The notes under the pieces are model-generated. The model was not told the DNA's origin and did not search any database. It was given only the letters and a program-made list of their open reading frames with translations. From Tolypothrix sp. NIES-4075 (GTDB lineage: Bacteria; Cyanobacteriota; Cyanobacteriia; Cyanobacteriales; Nostocaceae), in contig NZ_BDUC01000004.1 of NCBI RefSeq assembly GCF_002218085.1, forward strand, positions 651,852 to 715,851: 64,000 bases of DNA, in the 5' to 3' direction. The position numbers and the translations under genes were made by a program. Of this stretch, positions 1 to 8,035 are shown piece after piece. Position 1 is the first letter of the stretch. The number at the start of each line of letters is the position of its first letter.

Positions 1-201
1 ATGCGTGGTCCTGAAGTTGTTAAACTGCAAGAAAGACTGAAAAGACTTGGTTTTTTGGATGGTGATGTAGATGGAGATTTTGGCGCATCTACTGAAGCTG
101 CGGTGAAAGCTGCACAACAACGCTATGGTTTAGAGCCTGATGGTATAGCTGGTGGTGCTACTTGGGACGTTCTCACACGGCGTCGCAGTCAACCGCGTTA
201 G
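1..201 (+). CDS. Peptidoglycan-binding domain protein, 3' end (partial)
   Basis: The 66 residues visible are a PG_binding_1 repeat: an N-terminal GPEVVKLQERL helix, then GFLDGDVDGDFGAST, a second helix (AAVKAAQQRYG) and the closing LEPDGIAGGATW. This three-helix module binds peptidoglycan and usually sits at the end of lytic or anchoring cell-wall proteins. The window begins inside or exactly at the start of the ORF, and the module starts at once without a signal peptide, so the gene very probably extends upstream as a longer protein. Its catalytic or partner domain is not visible. Confidence 0.75.
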   Translation: MRGPEVVKLQERLKRLGFLDGDVDGDFGASTEAAVKAAQQRYGLEPDGIAGGATWDVLTRRRSQPR

Positions 202-335
202 ATTACCTCTTGGGATTGATGTAGGTAAAAAGAGAATTTTACATAAGCATTATTTATCAACTGTAATGAGTCGATTTTCGTATCCCCTGAAGTTTTCAGT
301 ACGAGAAAATCGACTTATTATTTAATTAATTCGCT

Positions 336-389
336 GTAGTGAGGACTTTAGTCCTCATCTTATAAGATAAGGACTGAAGTCCTTACTAC
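336..389. repeat. Imperfect inverted repeat (GTAGTGAGGACT... type)
   Basis: The left arm (GTAGTGAGGACTTTAGTCCT) is the imperfect reverse complement of the right arm, around a TTATAA centre, and each arm contains its own small palindrome. Similar GTAGT...ACTAC-bounded palindromes occur near 19.6 kb and 40.02-40.09 kb, so this is probably a dispersed repeat and not a gene-specific terminator, although it lies just ahead of the next gene. Confidence 0.6.
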
Positions 390-406
390 GAAAATGTAAA
401 AAACTT

Positions 407-760
407 ATGCGACACTTTTTGTTAACTTGGTTAGGGACAGCGATCGCCTTACTGATTACGGCTCATTTCGTTCCTGGCTTTATCGTCAAGACTTTTGTCA
501 CAGCGCTTGTGGCTGCCGTTATTCTAGGGCTAGTTAATGCGATCGTTAGACCGATTTTAAGTCTTTTGACCTTGCCAATTAATCTAATTACTTTTGGGTT
601 GTTTACATTTGTCATCAACGCCTTTACACTTTGGCTAGCAAGCGTCCTCACTCCTGGTTATGGTTTTGAGATTCGCGGCATTTTGCCTGCTTTGTTGGGT
701 TCAATTGTGCTGGCGATCGTTTCTACCATAATTAATTACTTACTCAGAGTAATTGACTAG
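407..760 (+). CDS. Phage holin family 4-TM membrane protein
   Basis: The product is a 117-residue, very hydrophobic protein with four predicted membrane segments at about 5-24, 28-48, 57-82 and 90-112. It matches the mycobacterial-type phage holin superfamily IV (DUF360): the hallmark is the NAIVRPILSLLTLPINLITFG stretch between helices 2 and 3, here beginning near residue 45. The family is common in bacterial chromosomes and its function is unknown; the holin name comes from shape, and there is no phage context here. Length is normal for the family. No neighbour suggests an operon. Confidence 0.8.
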   Translation: MRHFLLTWLGTAIALLITAHFVPGFIVKTFVTALVAAVILGLVNAIVRPILSLLTLPINLITFGLFTFVINAFTLWLASVLTPGYGFEIRGILPALLGSIVLAIVSTIINYLLRVID

Positions 761-1100
761 ATAAAGGTAAAAAAAGATATTTTTTTATAAGATGACTGTT
801 TTTTGATAAAACATATCATGTCCGTAACCATAACACCCAGATCCCCGACAACTTATGCGGATACCGCTGGCGAATTGGGGATCTTATCACTACGGGTGAA
901 GACCCCTTGACTATAAAAACCCTTAATAACCCAAGTTGCTAGTTATAGATTTAGGCGATCGCAAATTACCACTTAAGGAATAAATCCCCTCCAAGGATAA
1001 AAAATGAGGGGAAGATGCGTTTAAGAAGCAATTGCTATCTATGCGCTTCCCCTAATTCCTAATTCCAAACTCCAAACTCCAAACTCCAAATTCTTAACTT
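761..1100. other. Intergenic region with CCAAACT heptamer repeats
   Basis: No coding potential was seen. The end of the region (about 1050-1100) carries short tandem repeats of the CCAAACT / CTCCAAA type, the heptanucleotide repeats typical of filamentous cyanobacteria. They run up to the stop codon of the following minus-strand gene. Confidence 0.6.
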
Positions 1101-1727
1101 TTAACTCCTAACTCCTTCTATCGCTGCCACTACACCAAACACGATAAATAAGCATCCGCCAATTAGGGTAAGTTGGCGTTCGGAAATTCGTCCAGCGATG
1201 AGTCGTCCACAACTTACGGCAATGACTGCACAAATAGAATGTCCTAATATGGCACCGAGGGTTACACCAAAAGCGTTCTTGCTAGCGGCTAGAGCAATGG
1301 TGGCAAATTGTGTGCGATCGCCCCATTCTGCCATAAATGTTAATACAAAGGCTTCTAATATAATTGACAGTGGCGTTTTTTTCTTGGGCTGTTGTTTTTC
1401 TGCCTGTTCTACCGCTTCTTTTGCCTCTTCTAGTACTTCTGCATCACAACTCAAAGCCGACATCCGACTCGCGTCATACAACAGCTTCATACCAAAGCCG
1501 ATAAATAAAACAATTTCTGCGTAATGAATATAAAGCTTTGGCAAGAAAGATACCGCTTGTCCCGCTACCACAGAAATTATTGTCATCGCAGCTAAAGCCG
1601 CGATCGCACCGATTAATACTAAGCGTCGCGAGTGACGCATAGCTAAAATTGCGGCGATAAAAAAGGTTTTATCTCCTAACTCGGAAACTGTGATTAATAA
1701 TAAACCTGCGGTAAAAGCTGTTAACAC
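1101..1727 (-). CDS. TMEM165/GDT1 (UPF0016) family manganese exporter
   Basis: The 208-residue protein has six predicted membrane helices and both signature motifs of the family: ELGDKTF at residues 16-22 and EWGDRTQ in the second half, separated by a charged loop (about 90-115). The acidic motif residues bind the transported cation. In cyanobacteria this family (Mnx / PAM71-like) moves Mn2+ out of the cytoplasm, and loss causes Mn sensitivity. The start is GTG at 1727, supported by AGGAG nine bases upstream. The gene is alone. Its leader carries an unusual set of mutually exclusive hairpins (see the 1757-1824 entry), so regulation at the RNA level is likely. Substrate is inferred from the family; Ca2+/H+ exchange is an alternative. 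Confidence 0.88.
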   Translation of the reverse strand: MLTAFTAGLLLITVSELGDKTFFIAAILAMRHSRRLVLIGAIAALAAMTIISVVAGQAVSFLPKLYIHYAEIVLFIGFGMKLLYDASRMSALSCDAEVLEEAKEAVEQAEKQQPKKKTPLSIILEAFVLTFMAEWGDRTQFATIALAASKNAFGVTLGAILGHSICAVIAVSCGRLIAGRISERQLTLIGGCLFIVFGVVAAIEGVRS

Positions 1728-1756
1728 TCTCTCAAGCTCCTAAGGATTTTTTTCCT

Positions 1757-1824
1757 GTGTGAAGCTTAATGAGAGTTGCGAAACTTCACTAAGCTTCACA
1801 CTTTTTTGTGTGAACTCAGTGAAG
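1757..1824 (-). promoter_or_regulatory. Candidate RNA switch: three competing segments in the Mn-exporter leader
   Basis: Read on the minus strand, segment A (1824-1808, CTTCACTGAGTTCACAC) can pair with B (1801-1784, GTGTGAAGCTTAGTGAAG) across an A6 loop. The first 12 bases of B can instead pair perfectly with C (1768-1757, TAAGCTTCACAC), which lies about 30 bases before the GTG start and close to the AGGAG site. A:B and B:C cannot form together, the layout of an attenuator or riboswitch expression platform. I compared it by eye with the yybP-ykoY manganese riboswitch consensus and did not see its conserved loops. Confidence 0.5.
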
Positions 1825-2221
1825 GTCTCGCTATCAAATATCTAAATACTTGCCATCTGAACCAGGTTTATCACCAGTATGTTGATTCAAATGTACTGGC
1901 TTTCGATTCTTTTGCCAGCAGCTACTCCCCTTCTAGGTGAATGTAATTATACATCTATCCCAGGTACGAGTCAAGCAAGTAGGAATCAAGCAGTTTTGTA
2001 TAAGGTTGAATTGAGCTGCGTGGTGTTTACTCAGGTAAAAATTCATCATCTATTACTTCTGCTAGCTCGTATGGACACATCACAGGAGTTGTAAAGGAAA
2101 GCTTTCACCTAATTTTGTTCAAAATTAGGTATTTATAGGGTGCGTTATCTTTTCAAAAATCAAATAATAATCCTATAGATTTAAGTTATAAATTATTAAA
2201 AATCTACTAAAAATTCAATTA

Positions 2222-2497
2222 ATGCAAGATATCAGAAAAGGTTTAAAGATTCTTATTAAAGGAGTTTTAGCTGTTTTTATGGGCAGTCTTATAGGTATCC
2301 TTGTAGGATTGGTCTTCTTTACAACAATGTTAATAGTAATATTCCCTTTTGCCCTTTTTATAAAAGTGGTATTATCTGATAAGTACAATTTTAGTCTTTC
2401 AAATTTGTACAGTGGAATCTCAGTTATTTCTATATTTTTAGGTCAAATTATAGGTTTATTTACTTGTATGTATCTAGAATTCAAAGTTAATAAATAA
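2222..2497 (+). CDS. Small hypothetical membrane protein
   Basis: A 91-residue ORF with three hydrophobic stretches (about 13-35, 36-55 and 66-86) and a basic N-terminus (MQDIRKGLKILIKG), so a small inner-membrane protein is likely. I do not recognise the family. The region is more AT-rich than its neighbours and there is no convincing ribosome-binding site before the ATG, which lowers confidence. It stands alone between the manganese exporter and catalase. Confidence 0.5.
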   Translation: MQDIRKGLKILIKGVLAVFMGSLIGILVGLVFFTTMLIVIFPFALFIKVVLSDKYNFSLSNLYSGISVISIFLGQIIGLFTCMYLEFKVNK

Positions 2498-3006
2498 CAT
2501 AATCTATAAATTTTTTTCGCAGAAATAATTGTTAAATTGAGAATAAGCCAATACTTCACAATCAAGGTGTACGGCATTGGCTCCAGAAACCCTTGCAGCA
2601 AAAACTTTTACTTGGCACACTTCTGCGCTTTCTTAGATTTCGATTGCATCACATCTTGCACCAATAAAAATTGATATATTTTTCTTACTCACTATTAAAC
2701 TCAAAGCCTTAATTTAGGGATAAAAGCCAATAAAAATAAGGTAGCCTTATCGCGCATACTTTTATCTTATCTGGGTTTGTACGGTGAGGAGCAAGATATG
2801 AGTTAACTTACTTACCGAAGCTATAGATTATTTCGTGCAACAATTTAATCCGGTTTTGTTGCCAATCATAATCATGCCGAGTATGATTTATATATAAACT
2901 CGATATGACTATGAGTTAATAAGAATTGGTAAGCATCCTTTTATTTGCTGACCAATGCTGCGATTTTGGGCAATCTAAGTAACTAAATTGGAGAACTTTT
3001 TTACCC
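2498..3006. other. Intergenic region upstream of catalase
   Basis: I see no supported gene. A minus-strand stretch at about 2515-2625 reads as an uninterrupted 40-residue peptide (it includes KVFAARVSGANAVHLDCE) directly after a stop and without a good start codon. It could be a gene remnant but I cannot name it. The catalase promoter and a GGAG element (about 2989) lie at the right end. Confidence 0.4.
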
Positions 3007-4497
3007 ATGACTGAACCCCAAAAATTGACAACTGCTGACGGTATTCCTGTTGCCGATAACCAAAATACACTCACAGCCGGAGCGCGTGGACCTGTATTAA
3101 TGCAGGATTTCCACTTACTGGAAAAGCTGGCTCATTTCAACAGAGAACGTATTCCTGAGCGAGTTGTCCATGCTAAAGGGGCAGCGGCTTTCGGTACTTT
3201 TACTGTTACCAATGATATCAGCCGCTACAGCAAAGCCAAACTTTTTTCTGAGATTGGCAAGAAAACGGAAGTTTTGCTTCGCTTTTCTACAGTCGGGGGA
3301 GAAAAAGGTTCAGCAGATGCCGAGCGCGATCCTAGAGGCTTTGCCATCAAGTTTTACACTGAAGAGGGCAACTGGGATATCACAGGTAATAATACCCCTA
3401 TTTTCTTTATCCGCGATCCGCTGAAGTTTCCTGATTTCATCCATACCCAAAAGCGCAATCCGCAAACTAACTGTAAAGACCACAATGCAAGGTGGGATTT
3501 CTGGTCACTCAGTCCCGAATCGCTGCACCAAGTAACGATTTTGTTTTCAGATCGGGGAATTCCGAAAACCTATCGACACATGGACGGGTTTGGTAGCCAC
3601 ACTTTCAGTTTGATTAATGCTGAAGGCGATCGCATTTGGTGTAAGTTTCACTTTAAGACTTTGCAAGGACATCAAACCTTGACGGAGCAAGAATCAACCA
3701 AGCTTAAAGGAGAAGATCCCGATCATGCGACTCATGATTTATTTGAAGCGATCGCCCAAGGAGATTATCCCAAATGGCGCATGTGTATTCAAGTAATGAC
3801 AGACGAGCAAGCCTCAAAGCATCCAGATAATCCCTTTGACTTGACGAAAGTTTGGAAGCACTCAGAATATCCTTTAATTGAAGTTGGGATACTAGAGCTA
3901 AATCGTAACCCTGAGAATTACTTCGCGGAAGTAGAGCAAGCCGCTTTTAGCCCTAGTGCAGTGGTTCCTGGGGTTAGTTTCTCTCCAGACAAAATGCTTC
4001 AAGCTCGCATTATGTCTTACCCAGATGCTCAACGATATCGCTTGGGTGGTAACTATCAACAACTACCCGTCAACCAGCCTAAATGCCCAGTAATGCATTA
4101 TCAGCGAGATGGTTTCATGGCATCGGGAAACAACGGTGGTAGCGCTCCTAACTATGAACCGAATAGTGCTGAGGGTACACCCAAAGAATGTCCAGCTTAT
4201 GCTGAACCAGCTATACATCTGGGTGATGTCGCAGCCGATCGCTACGATCATCGTCAAGGAAACGACGATTACACCCAAGCAGGTAATCTCTATCGGTTAA
4301 TGACTCCTGACCAGCAAGAGCGTCTTGCGGAAAACATCGTCGGCAGTCTCAGTCAAGCAAGGCAGGATATCCAAATGCGTCAACTTTGCCACTTCTTCCG
4401 AGCAGATGTTTCTTATGGTCGTCGTGTAGCTGAGGGATTAGGTATTTCGATTGATCCTTCAATGTTTCCCACGACTGCTCAAGCTGTAGGTGTCTAG
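3007..4497 (+). CDS. Catalase (monofunctional haem catalase)
   Basis: The 496-residue protein is the small-subunit haem catalase that converts hydrogen peroxide to water and oxygen in the cytoplasm. The distal histidine is in VVHAKGAAAFG (about H55), followed by the conserved block RFSTVGGEKGSADAERDPRG and the distal Asn region (GNNTPIFFIRDP). The proximal haem ligand Tyr is in RIMSYPDAQRYRLG (about Y338). Length fits clade 1/3 enzymes; the clade E C-terminal extension is absent. A GGAG lies 13 bases before the ATG. The gene appears monocistronic and is followed by a GAGACG hairpin. True catalases are patchy in cyanobacteria, most of which rely on KatG or Mn-catalase, so this is an accessory peroxide defence. 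Confidence 0.95.
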   Translation: MTEPQKLTTADGIPVADNQNTLTAGARGPVLMQDFHLLEKLAHFNRERIPERVVHAKGAAAFGTFTVTNDISRYSKAKLFSEIGKKTEVLLRFSTVGGEKGSADAERDPRGFAIKFYTEEGNWDITGNNTPIFFIRDPLKFPDFIHTQKRNPQTNCKDHNARWDFWSLSPESLHQVTILFSDRGIPKTYRHMDGFGSHTFSLINAEGDRIWCKFHFKTLQGHQTLTEQESTKLKGEDPDHATHDLFEAIAQGDYPKWRMCIQVMTDEQASKHPDNPFDLTKVWKHSEYPLIEVGILELNRNPENYFAEVEQAAFSPSAVVPGVSFSPDKMLQARIMSYPDAQRYRLGGNYQQLPVNQPKCPVMHYQRDGFMASGNNGGSAPNYEPNSAEGTPKECPAYAEPAIHLGDVAADRYDHRQGNDDYTQAGNLYRLMTPDQQERLAENIVGSLSQARQDIQMRQLCHFFRADVSYGRRVAEGLGISIDPSMFPTTAQAVGV

Positions 4498-4517
4498 CAG
4501 TTTTAGGTAAGAAATTA

Positions 4518-4546
4518 GTAGAGACGTTCCAGCGGAACGTCTCTAC
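4518..4546. terminator. Hairpin after catalase (GAGACG repeat family)
   Basis: A perfect inverted repeat, GTAGAGACGTTCC / GGAACGTCTCTAC with a 3-base loop, lies 20 bases beyond the catalase stop. It could end transcription, but the same outer arms recur at six other places in the window with different inner bases, so it belongs to a dispersed repeat family. Confidence 0.5.
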
Positions 4547-4647
4547 TGTGTAAATATTTTAATATTTATAAATTGGGTTAAAAGTTATTCTACCTATGGG
4601 AAATGAGCGATCGCTTGTAATCTAAACAATAACTATGTCCGCTTTTA

Positions 4648-4857
4648 CTACTCAGCTTTTTTCAGCTTTTCCATTAACAAAGCTTTTACCTCGCTGTCAG
4701 GATCTGCAAGATCAAAGGGATAAGGTTGCTGTGTAGAAGGATCGCGACGACTCATCAAAACTTCCAATGCAGCCCGAAATTCTTCCTCATCATTCCTATG
4801 TTTTGAAATATACTGTTTTAATTCAGTATTTGTCATTTGGTGTAAGTTCTGCGTCAT
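4648..4857 (-). CDS. Small conserved protein, DUF6887-like
   Basis: A 69-residue protein beginning MTQNLHQMTNTELKQYISKH and containing an acidic middle followed by RRDPSTQQPYPFD. This matches small cyanobacterial proteins I recall as DUF6887, which are usually encoded directly after a DUF6888 partner. The ATG at 4857 overlaps the stop of the upstream DUF6888-like frame by ATGA, which supports this start over an upstream alternative. Function is unknown; pairs of this sort resemble toxin-antitoxin or coupled regulatory modules, but this is not established. Here the partner frame is interrupted, so the gene may now be an orphan. Confidence 0.65.
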   Translation of the reverse strand: MTQNLHQMTNTELKQYISKHRNDEEEFRAALEVLMSRRDPSTQQPYPFDLADPDSEVKALLMEKLKKAE

Positions 4858-5036
4858 AGAACAAAGTCCCAATTTCCATCTTGATCAATTATGACTGCAA
4901 TTTCATCAGTTACACCAGCCTGAATATAAAGCGTTTTCAACTTTTGGTCGTAGCGGAAAACCTGGATGGGCTGATAGAAATTAGATAGTAACTGGCAAAG
5001 ATATATCGCTGTATCCGATTATTTCTGTATCGGCAA
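4854..5036 (-). pseudogene. DUF6888-like ORF interrupted by an in-frame stop
   Basis: The minus strand encodes 54 residues ending in ...IDQDGNWDFVL, with the segment AIYLCQLLSNFYQPIQVFRY, which resembles the partner family of the downstream DUF6887-like gene. The frame is closed upstream by TAA at 5021-5019. Just beyond it the frame continues as LPIQK, which would be the expected N-terminus, so a single CAA-to-TAA change would explain the break. No usable start codon lies between the stop and the conserved part. It could be a pseudogene, or a sequencing error at that base. Confidence 0.55.
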
Positions 5037-5104
5037 GTAACAACTTCAAACAAACACATTAACCGTAGCGTATCAGACTCGCGTGTGATGCGATCATTGT
5101 ATTT

Positions 5105-5137
5105 TTGGGGTGAAGAAAAGCTATTTTTTCACCCCAA
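5105..5137. terminator. Hairpin beyond the sdhA 3' end
   Basis: TTGGGGTGAA and TTCACCCCAA form a 10-bp stem around a 13-base loop immediately after the sdhA stop codon. No clear U-tract follows on the sdhA strand, so termination is plausible but not proven. Confidence 0.45.
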
Positions 5138-5147
5138 GATATAATGA

Positions 5148-6875
5148 CTAGTATTTCCGCTCTTTTGGCTCAAACATGGTAATCGTTACCGGGCGATATT
5201 GAATATCAATTCCCGCTGGTGAATAATAAGCTAGTGTGTGTTTGAGGAAGTTTTCATCATCTCGCTGCGGATAATCTTCGCGGAAGTGGGCACCACGACT
5301 TTCTTGACGATTCAAGGCTGAGGAAAGAATTGTTTGTCCCACCACCATTAAACTTCGCATTTCCAACGCTTCAACAATTTCTGTATTCCAAGAATTGCCT
5401 TTATCATCTAAATATATTTGCGAAGCTTTTTGTTGTAATTCTTGTATTTTTTCTAAACCTTGATGCATTAATTCTTGGGTGCGGAAAACGCCGCAATATT
5501 CTGTCATACAATCTTGGAAGGCTTGACGCACTTGGTTAATGCGATACTGCCCAGGCTGATCTAGCAAAGCTTGAATTTGTTGCTTTGCCTCTTTTATGTA
5601 AGTTTGCTCGTCTATTGTAGGTAACTTGCGGTTTTGCACCTCTCGAGCGATCGCACTTCCGGTTCTCTTACCGTAAACTACGCATTCCAACAAAGAATTA
5701 CTACCAAGACGATTTGCCCCATGTACGGATACGCAAGATGTTTCTCCAGCCGCAAAGAATCCCTCAACAAGTCCATCACTACTACTGCGGACTTGACCAT
5801 CGGTGTTAACTGGGATACCACCCATACAATAATGAATGGTTGGACGTACTGGCATCGGTTGCGTTACTGCATCAACACCAACTAAGCGATGTGCTTCTTC
5901 CCAACAGAAGGGAACGCGACTCATGATTTTTTCTTTGCCCATGTGACGCAAGTCAAGATAGACAAAAGGTCCACCTGCACTACCATCTAGATGAACCCCA
6001 CGACCGGCGCGAATTTCGTATGCGATCGCTCGTGAGGTAATATCACGGGGGGCAAGTTCCATGCGGCTGGGAGCGTAATTCGCCATAAAGCGATCGCCTT
6101 CACTATTAATCAAATACGCTCCTTCGCCCCGCACTGCTTCGGAAATTAGCACCCCGACGGGATATAATCCAGTGGGGTGGAACTGGACAAATTCCATATC
6201 TTGCAGTGGCAAACCGGCGATCGCTGTCATTGCCAAACCATCACCCGTAGAAGCGTAATCATTAGAAGTCGTGTTATAAACGCGACCATAGCCACCTGTA
6301 GCAAACATCACCGCCTTAGCCCGCACTACGACTATTTGCCCATCTAAAAGGTGGTACATCACTACACCCTTCGCCTGACCTTCTTCTAATATCAGGCGCA
6401 TTACGTACCACTCTTGATAAATTTGCACACCGTAACGGCGCAAGTTGTTCACCAATTCGTGTAAAATTGCGTGACCGGTTTTATCGGCAGCGTAGCAAGT
6501 GCGATTGTGAGAATGTCCGCCAAAAGCGCGTTGGGCAATGCGACCATCATTTAAGCGAGAAAATAAAACACCCATGTGTTCTAGGTCAATTACCACATCT
6601 GGTGCTTCACGGGTAAGAATTTCTACTGCGTCTTGGTCTGCCAAATAATCGGAACCCTTGACTGTATCAAAAGCGTGTGCTTCCCAGCTATCTTCTGTAT
6701 CTACGTTTTTCAGCGACGCTGCCATCCCACCTTGGGCAGCTACTGAGTGGGAACGAATCGGGTGAGTTTTCGCTACCACAGCCACATTCAAGCTAGGATC
6801 GGTTCTGGCAATTTCCACTGCTGCGCGACATCCAGCTAATCCTCCCCCGATAATAATCACATCATGTTCAAGCAT
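5148..6875 (-). CDS. sdhA: Succinate dehydrogenase / fumarate reductase flavoprotein subunit
   Basis: The 575-residue flavoprotein starts with the FAD dinucleotide fold (DVIIIGGGLAGCRAA), followed by HSVAAQGGMAASL, where a histidine carries the covalent FAD in this family. It also has the substrate/capping region GGHSHNRTCYAADKTGHAIL and the C-terminal FAD motif HGANRLGSNSLLE. It oxidises succinate to fumarate and passes electrons through an iron-sulphur subunit to plastoquinone in the thylakoid or plasma membrane. The sdhB gene is not adjacent, as is usual in cyanobacteria. I chose ATG 6875 (MLEHDVII) because the longer frame would need a TTG start and adds six non-conserved residues. The small membrane protein 7025-7345 lies upstream on the same strand. 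Confidence 0.95.
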   Translation of the reverse strand: MLEHDVIIIGGGLAGCRAAVEIARTDPSLNVAVVAKTHPIRSHSVAAQGGMAASLKNVDTEDSWEAHAFDTVKGSDYLADQDAVEILTREAPDVVIDLEHMGVLFSRLNDGRIAQRAFGGHSHNRTCYAADKTGHAILHELVNNLRRYGVQIYQEWYVMRLILEEGQAKGVVMYHLLDGQIVVVRAKAVMFATGGYGRVYNTTSNDYASTGDGLAMTAIAGLPLQDMEFVQFHPTGLYPVGVLISEAVRGEGAYLINSEGDRFMANYAPSRMELAPRDITSRAIAYEIRAGRGVHLDGSAGGPFVYLDLRHMGKEKIMSRVPFCWEEAHRLVGVDAVTQPMPVRPTIHYCMGGIPVNTDGQVRSSSDGLVEGFFAAGETSCVSVHGANRLGSNSLLECVVYGKRTGSAIAREVQNRKLPTIDEQTYIKEAKQQIQALLDQPGQYRINQVRQAFQDCMTEYCGVFRTQELMHQGLEKIQELQQKASQIYLDDKGNSWNTEIVEALEMRSLMVVGQTILSSALNRQESRGAHFREDYPQRDDENFLKHTLAYYSPAGIDIQYRPVTITMFEPKERKY

Positions 6876-7024
6876 AATCGCCCCCGACTGCAAAAAGAAC
6901 TGCTGTTCTATTGTAAAGACATCAAAAAAAATTCCCTGCCAATAGACAGGGATATTGTTTGGATTAGAGATGAAAAGTTAGGAGTGAGGAGTTATCAATA
7001 AACTTATAACTCCTAACTCACGCA

Positions 7025-7345
7025 TCAGCTGGTTGCTTCTACAGGTTGTTGTTGAGAAACATTACCGGGCATTGGTTCCATTTTTGTTGACGCATCTACA
7101 GGAGACAATTCAATATGATTTAACAATGTAGTCACGAAAGCGAAAAGCAAGAAAGGCAACGATAGCAAAACAACAAGTCCAACTGTAGCTAAAGCGTAAA
7201 CGGGTCGTCTAGCACCCATCAGCGCCAAGGCAGCAGCTAAACTAATAGTGATGGTGATTAACCAAACAATTATTTGCCCGTAGATATCGCCAAAGGTCAG
7301 AGTACAGACAAACCGATACTTTTGAATATTATTTATGTTCACCAT
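7025..7345 (-). CDS. Hypothetical small membrane protein
   Basis: The 106-residue product has two strong hydrophobic segments (about 24-43 and 50-73) joined by a short GARRP turn, then a Pro/Gln/Ser-rich tail with no fold signature. A good ribosome-binding site (GGAGG, eight bases before ATG 7345) supports translation. It lies about 150 bases upstream of sdhA on the same strand and could be co-transcribed, but there is no functional link in the sequence. An inverted repeat (about 6978-7020, TTAGGAGT...ACTCCTAA) follows it. Family not recognised. Confidence 0.6.
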   Translation of the reverse strand: MVNINNIQKYRFVCTLTFGDIYGQIIVWLITITISLAAALALMGARRPVYALATVGLVVLLSLPFLLFAFVTTLLNHIELSPVDASTKMEPMPGNVSQQQPVEATS

Positions 7346-8035
7346 AGTTGCCTCCAGTTTCTCCTACTAGGTTCTAGGTTAGAGCCATGTTTGGATAGTT
7401 GACGATTTCTAAATATTTTTGCAAGCTTTGTAATATCACTTTACAATTTACATTTATTTTTTCTCATCAAATGGTGGATGACTTACAAATGATTAAATGC
7501 TATGTCTCCGGTGTGGATTACTTCTGACTTTTGACTTGTTTTTTTCCAACTCAACTAGTCGGTTCGGGTAGAGGTTTAGGAATGGCTATCAGCTATCAAA
7601 TTGTGGTTACAAAATACGCTGTTAAATTTTAGTGTTTTTCAGCAGCAGGATAAAGTACGAGATAGCGATCGCGCTTCTTGAAAAGTCTTATGAACCTATC
7701 CCATTAATACAAGAATGTGGTCACTCTTTGTTGGGTGTATCACCTAATGGCTGGACGTTTTGTTCGCGTTGGCGGAGCCTCTCGTAGAGAAGCGTTCCGC
7801 AGGAAAGGATTGAGCGACCAGTCATTACAGTTATTTGAGCATATGTTTCCACTGCGTAACCAGAAAAGCGTGGCAAAGGAATGCCTCATGCACCATATCG
7901 CTATGTATTAGACTTCTTGCAGAAGTAGGGAACTCTTAACAGGGAACTCTTAACAGAACGTCGTAAAATCTCATTTTTGCAAGAGGTCTATTAAATAGTC
8001 TGCTGTATATTATGATGCATGATATTTTCATACTT
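7346..8035. other. Intergenic region with a kinase remnant and a dispersed repeat
   Basis: Nothing here looks like an intact gene. It contains the histidine-kinase tail at 7558-7632 and, at about 7757-7804, a GC-rich repeat (GCGTTGGCGGAGCCTCTCG...) of the kind scattered in Nostocales genomes. The right end abuts the end of the phosphoribosyltransferase gene. Confidence 0.6.
7558..7632 (+). pseudogene. Histidine kinase C-terminal remnant
   Basis: The frame reads VGSGRGLGMAISYQIVVTKY and ends after AVKF. This is the G2 box and following helix of a HATPase_c domain. It is almost identical to GKGTGLGMAISYQIVVDKH in the kinase at 25065-27113, which suggests a degraded copy of that paralogue family. 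Nothing upstream continues the reading frame. Confidence 0.7.

Noticed and set aside
1730..1860. yybP-ykoY manganese riboswitch upstream of the Mn exporter
   Set aside because: The expected conserved loops were not seen; an alternative-pairing leader is reported instead.
1879..2094. 71-residue plus-strand ORF
   Set aside because: No ribosome-binding site, no recognisable domain, and it lies in repeat-poor spacer between divergent genes; composition not protein-like.
7717..7911. 64-residue ORF containing RVGGASRREAFRRKGLSDQ
   Set aside because: It translates the dispersed GCGTTGGCGGAGCCTCTCG repeat; a by-product of repeat DNA.
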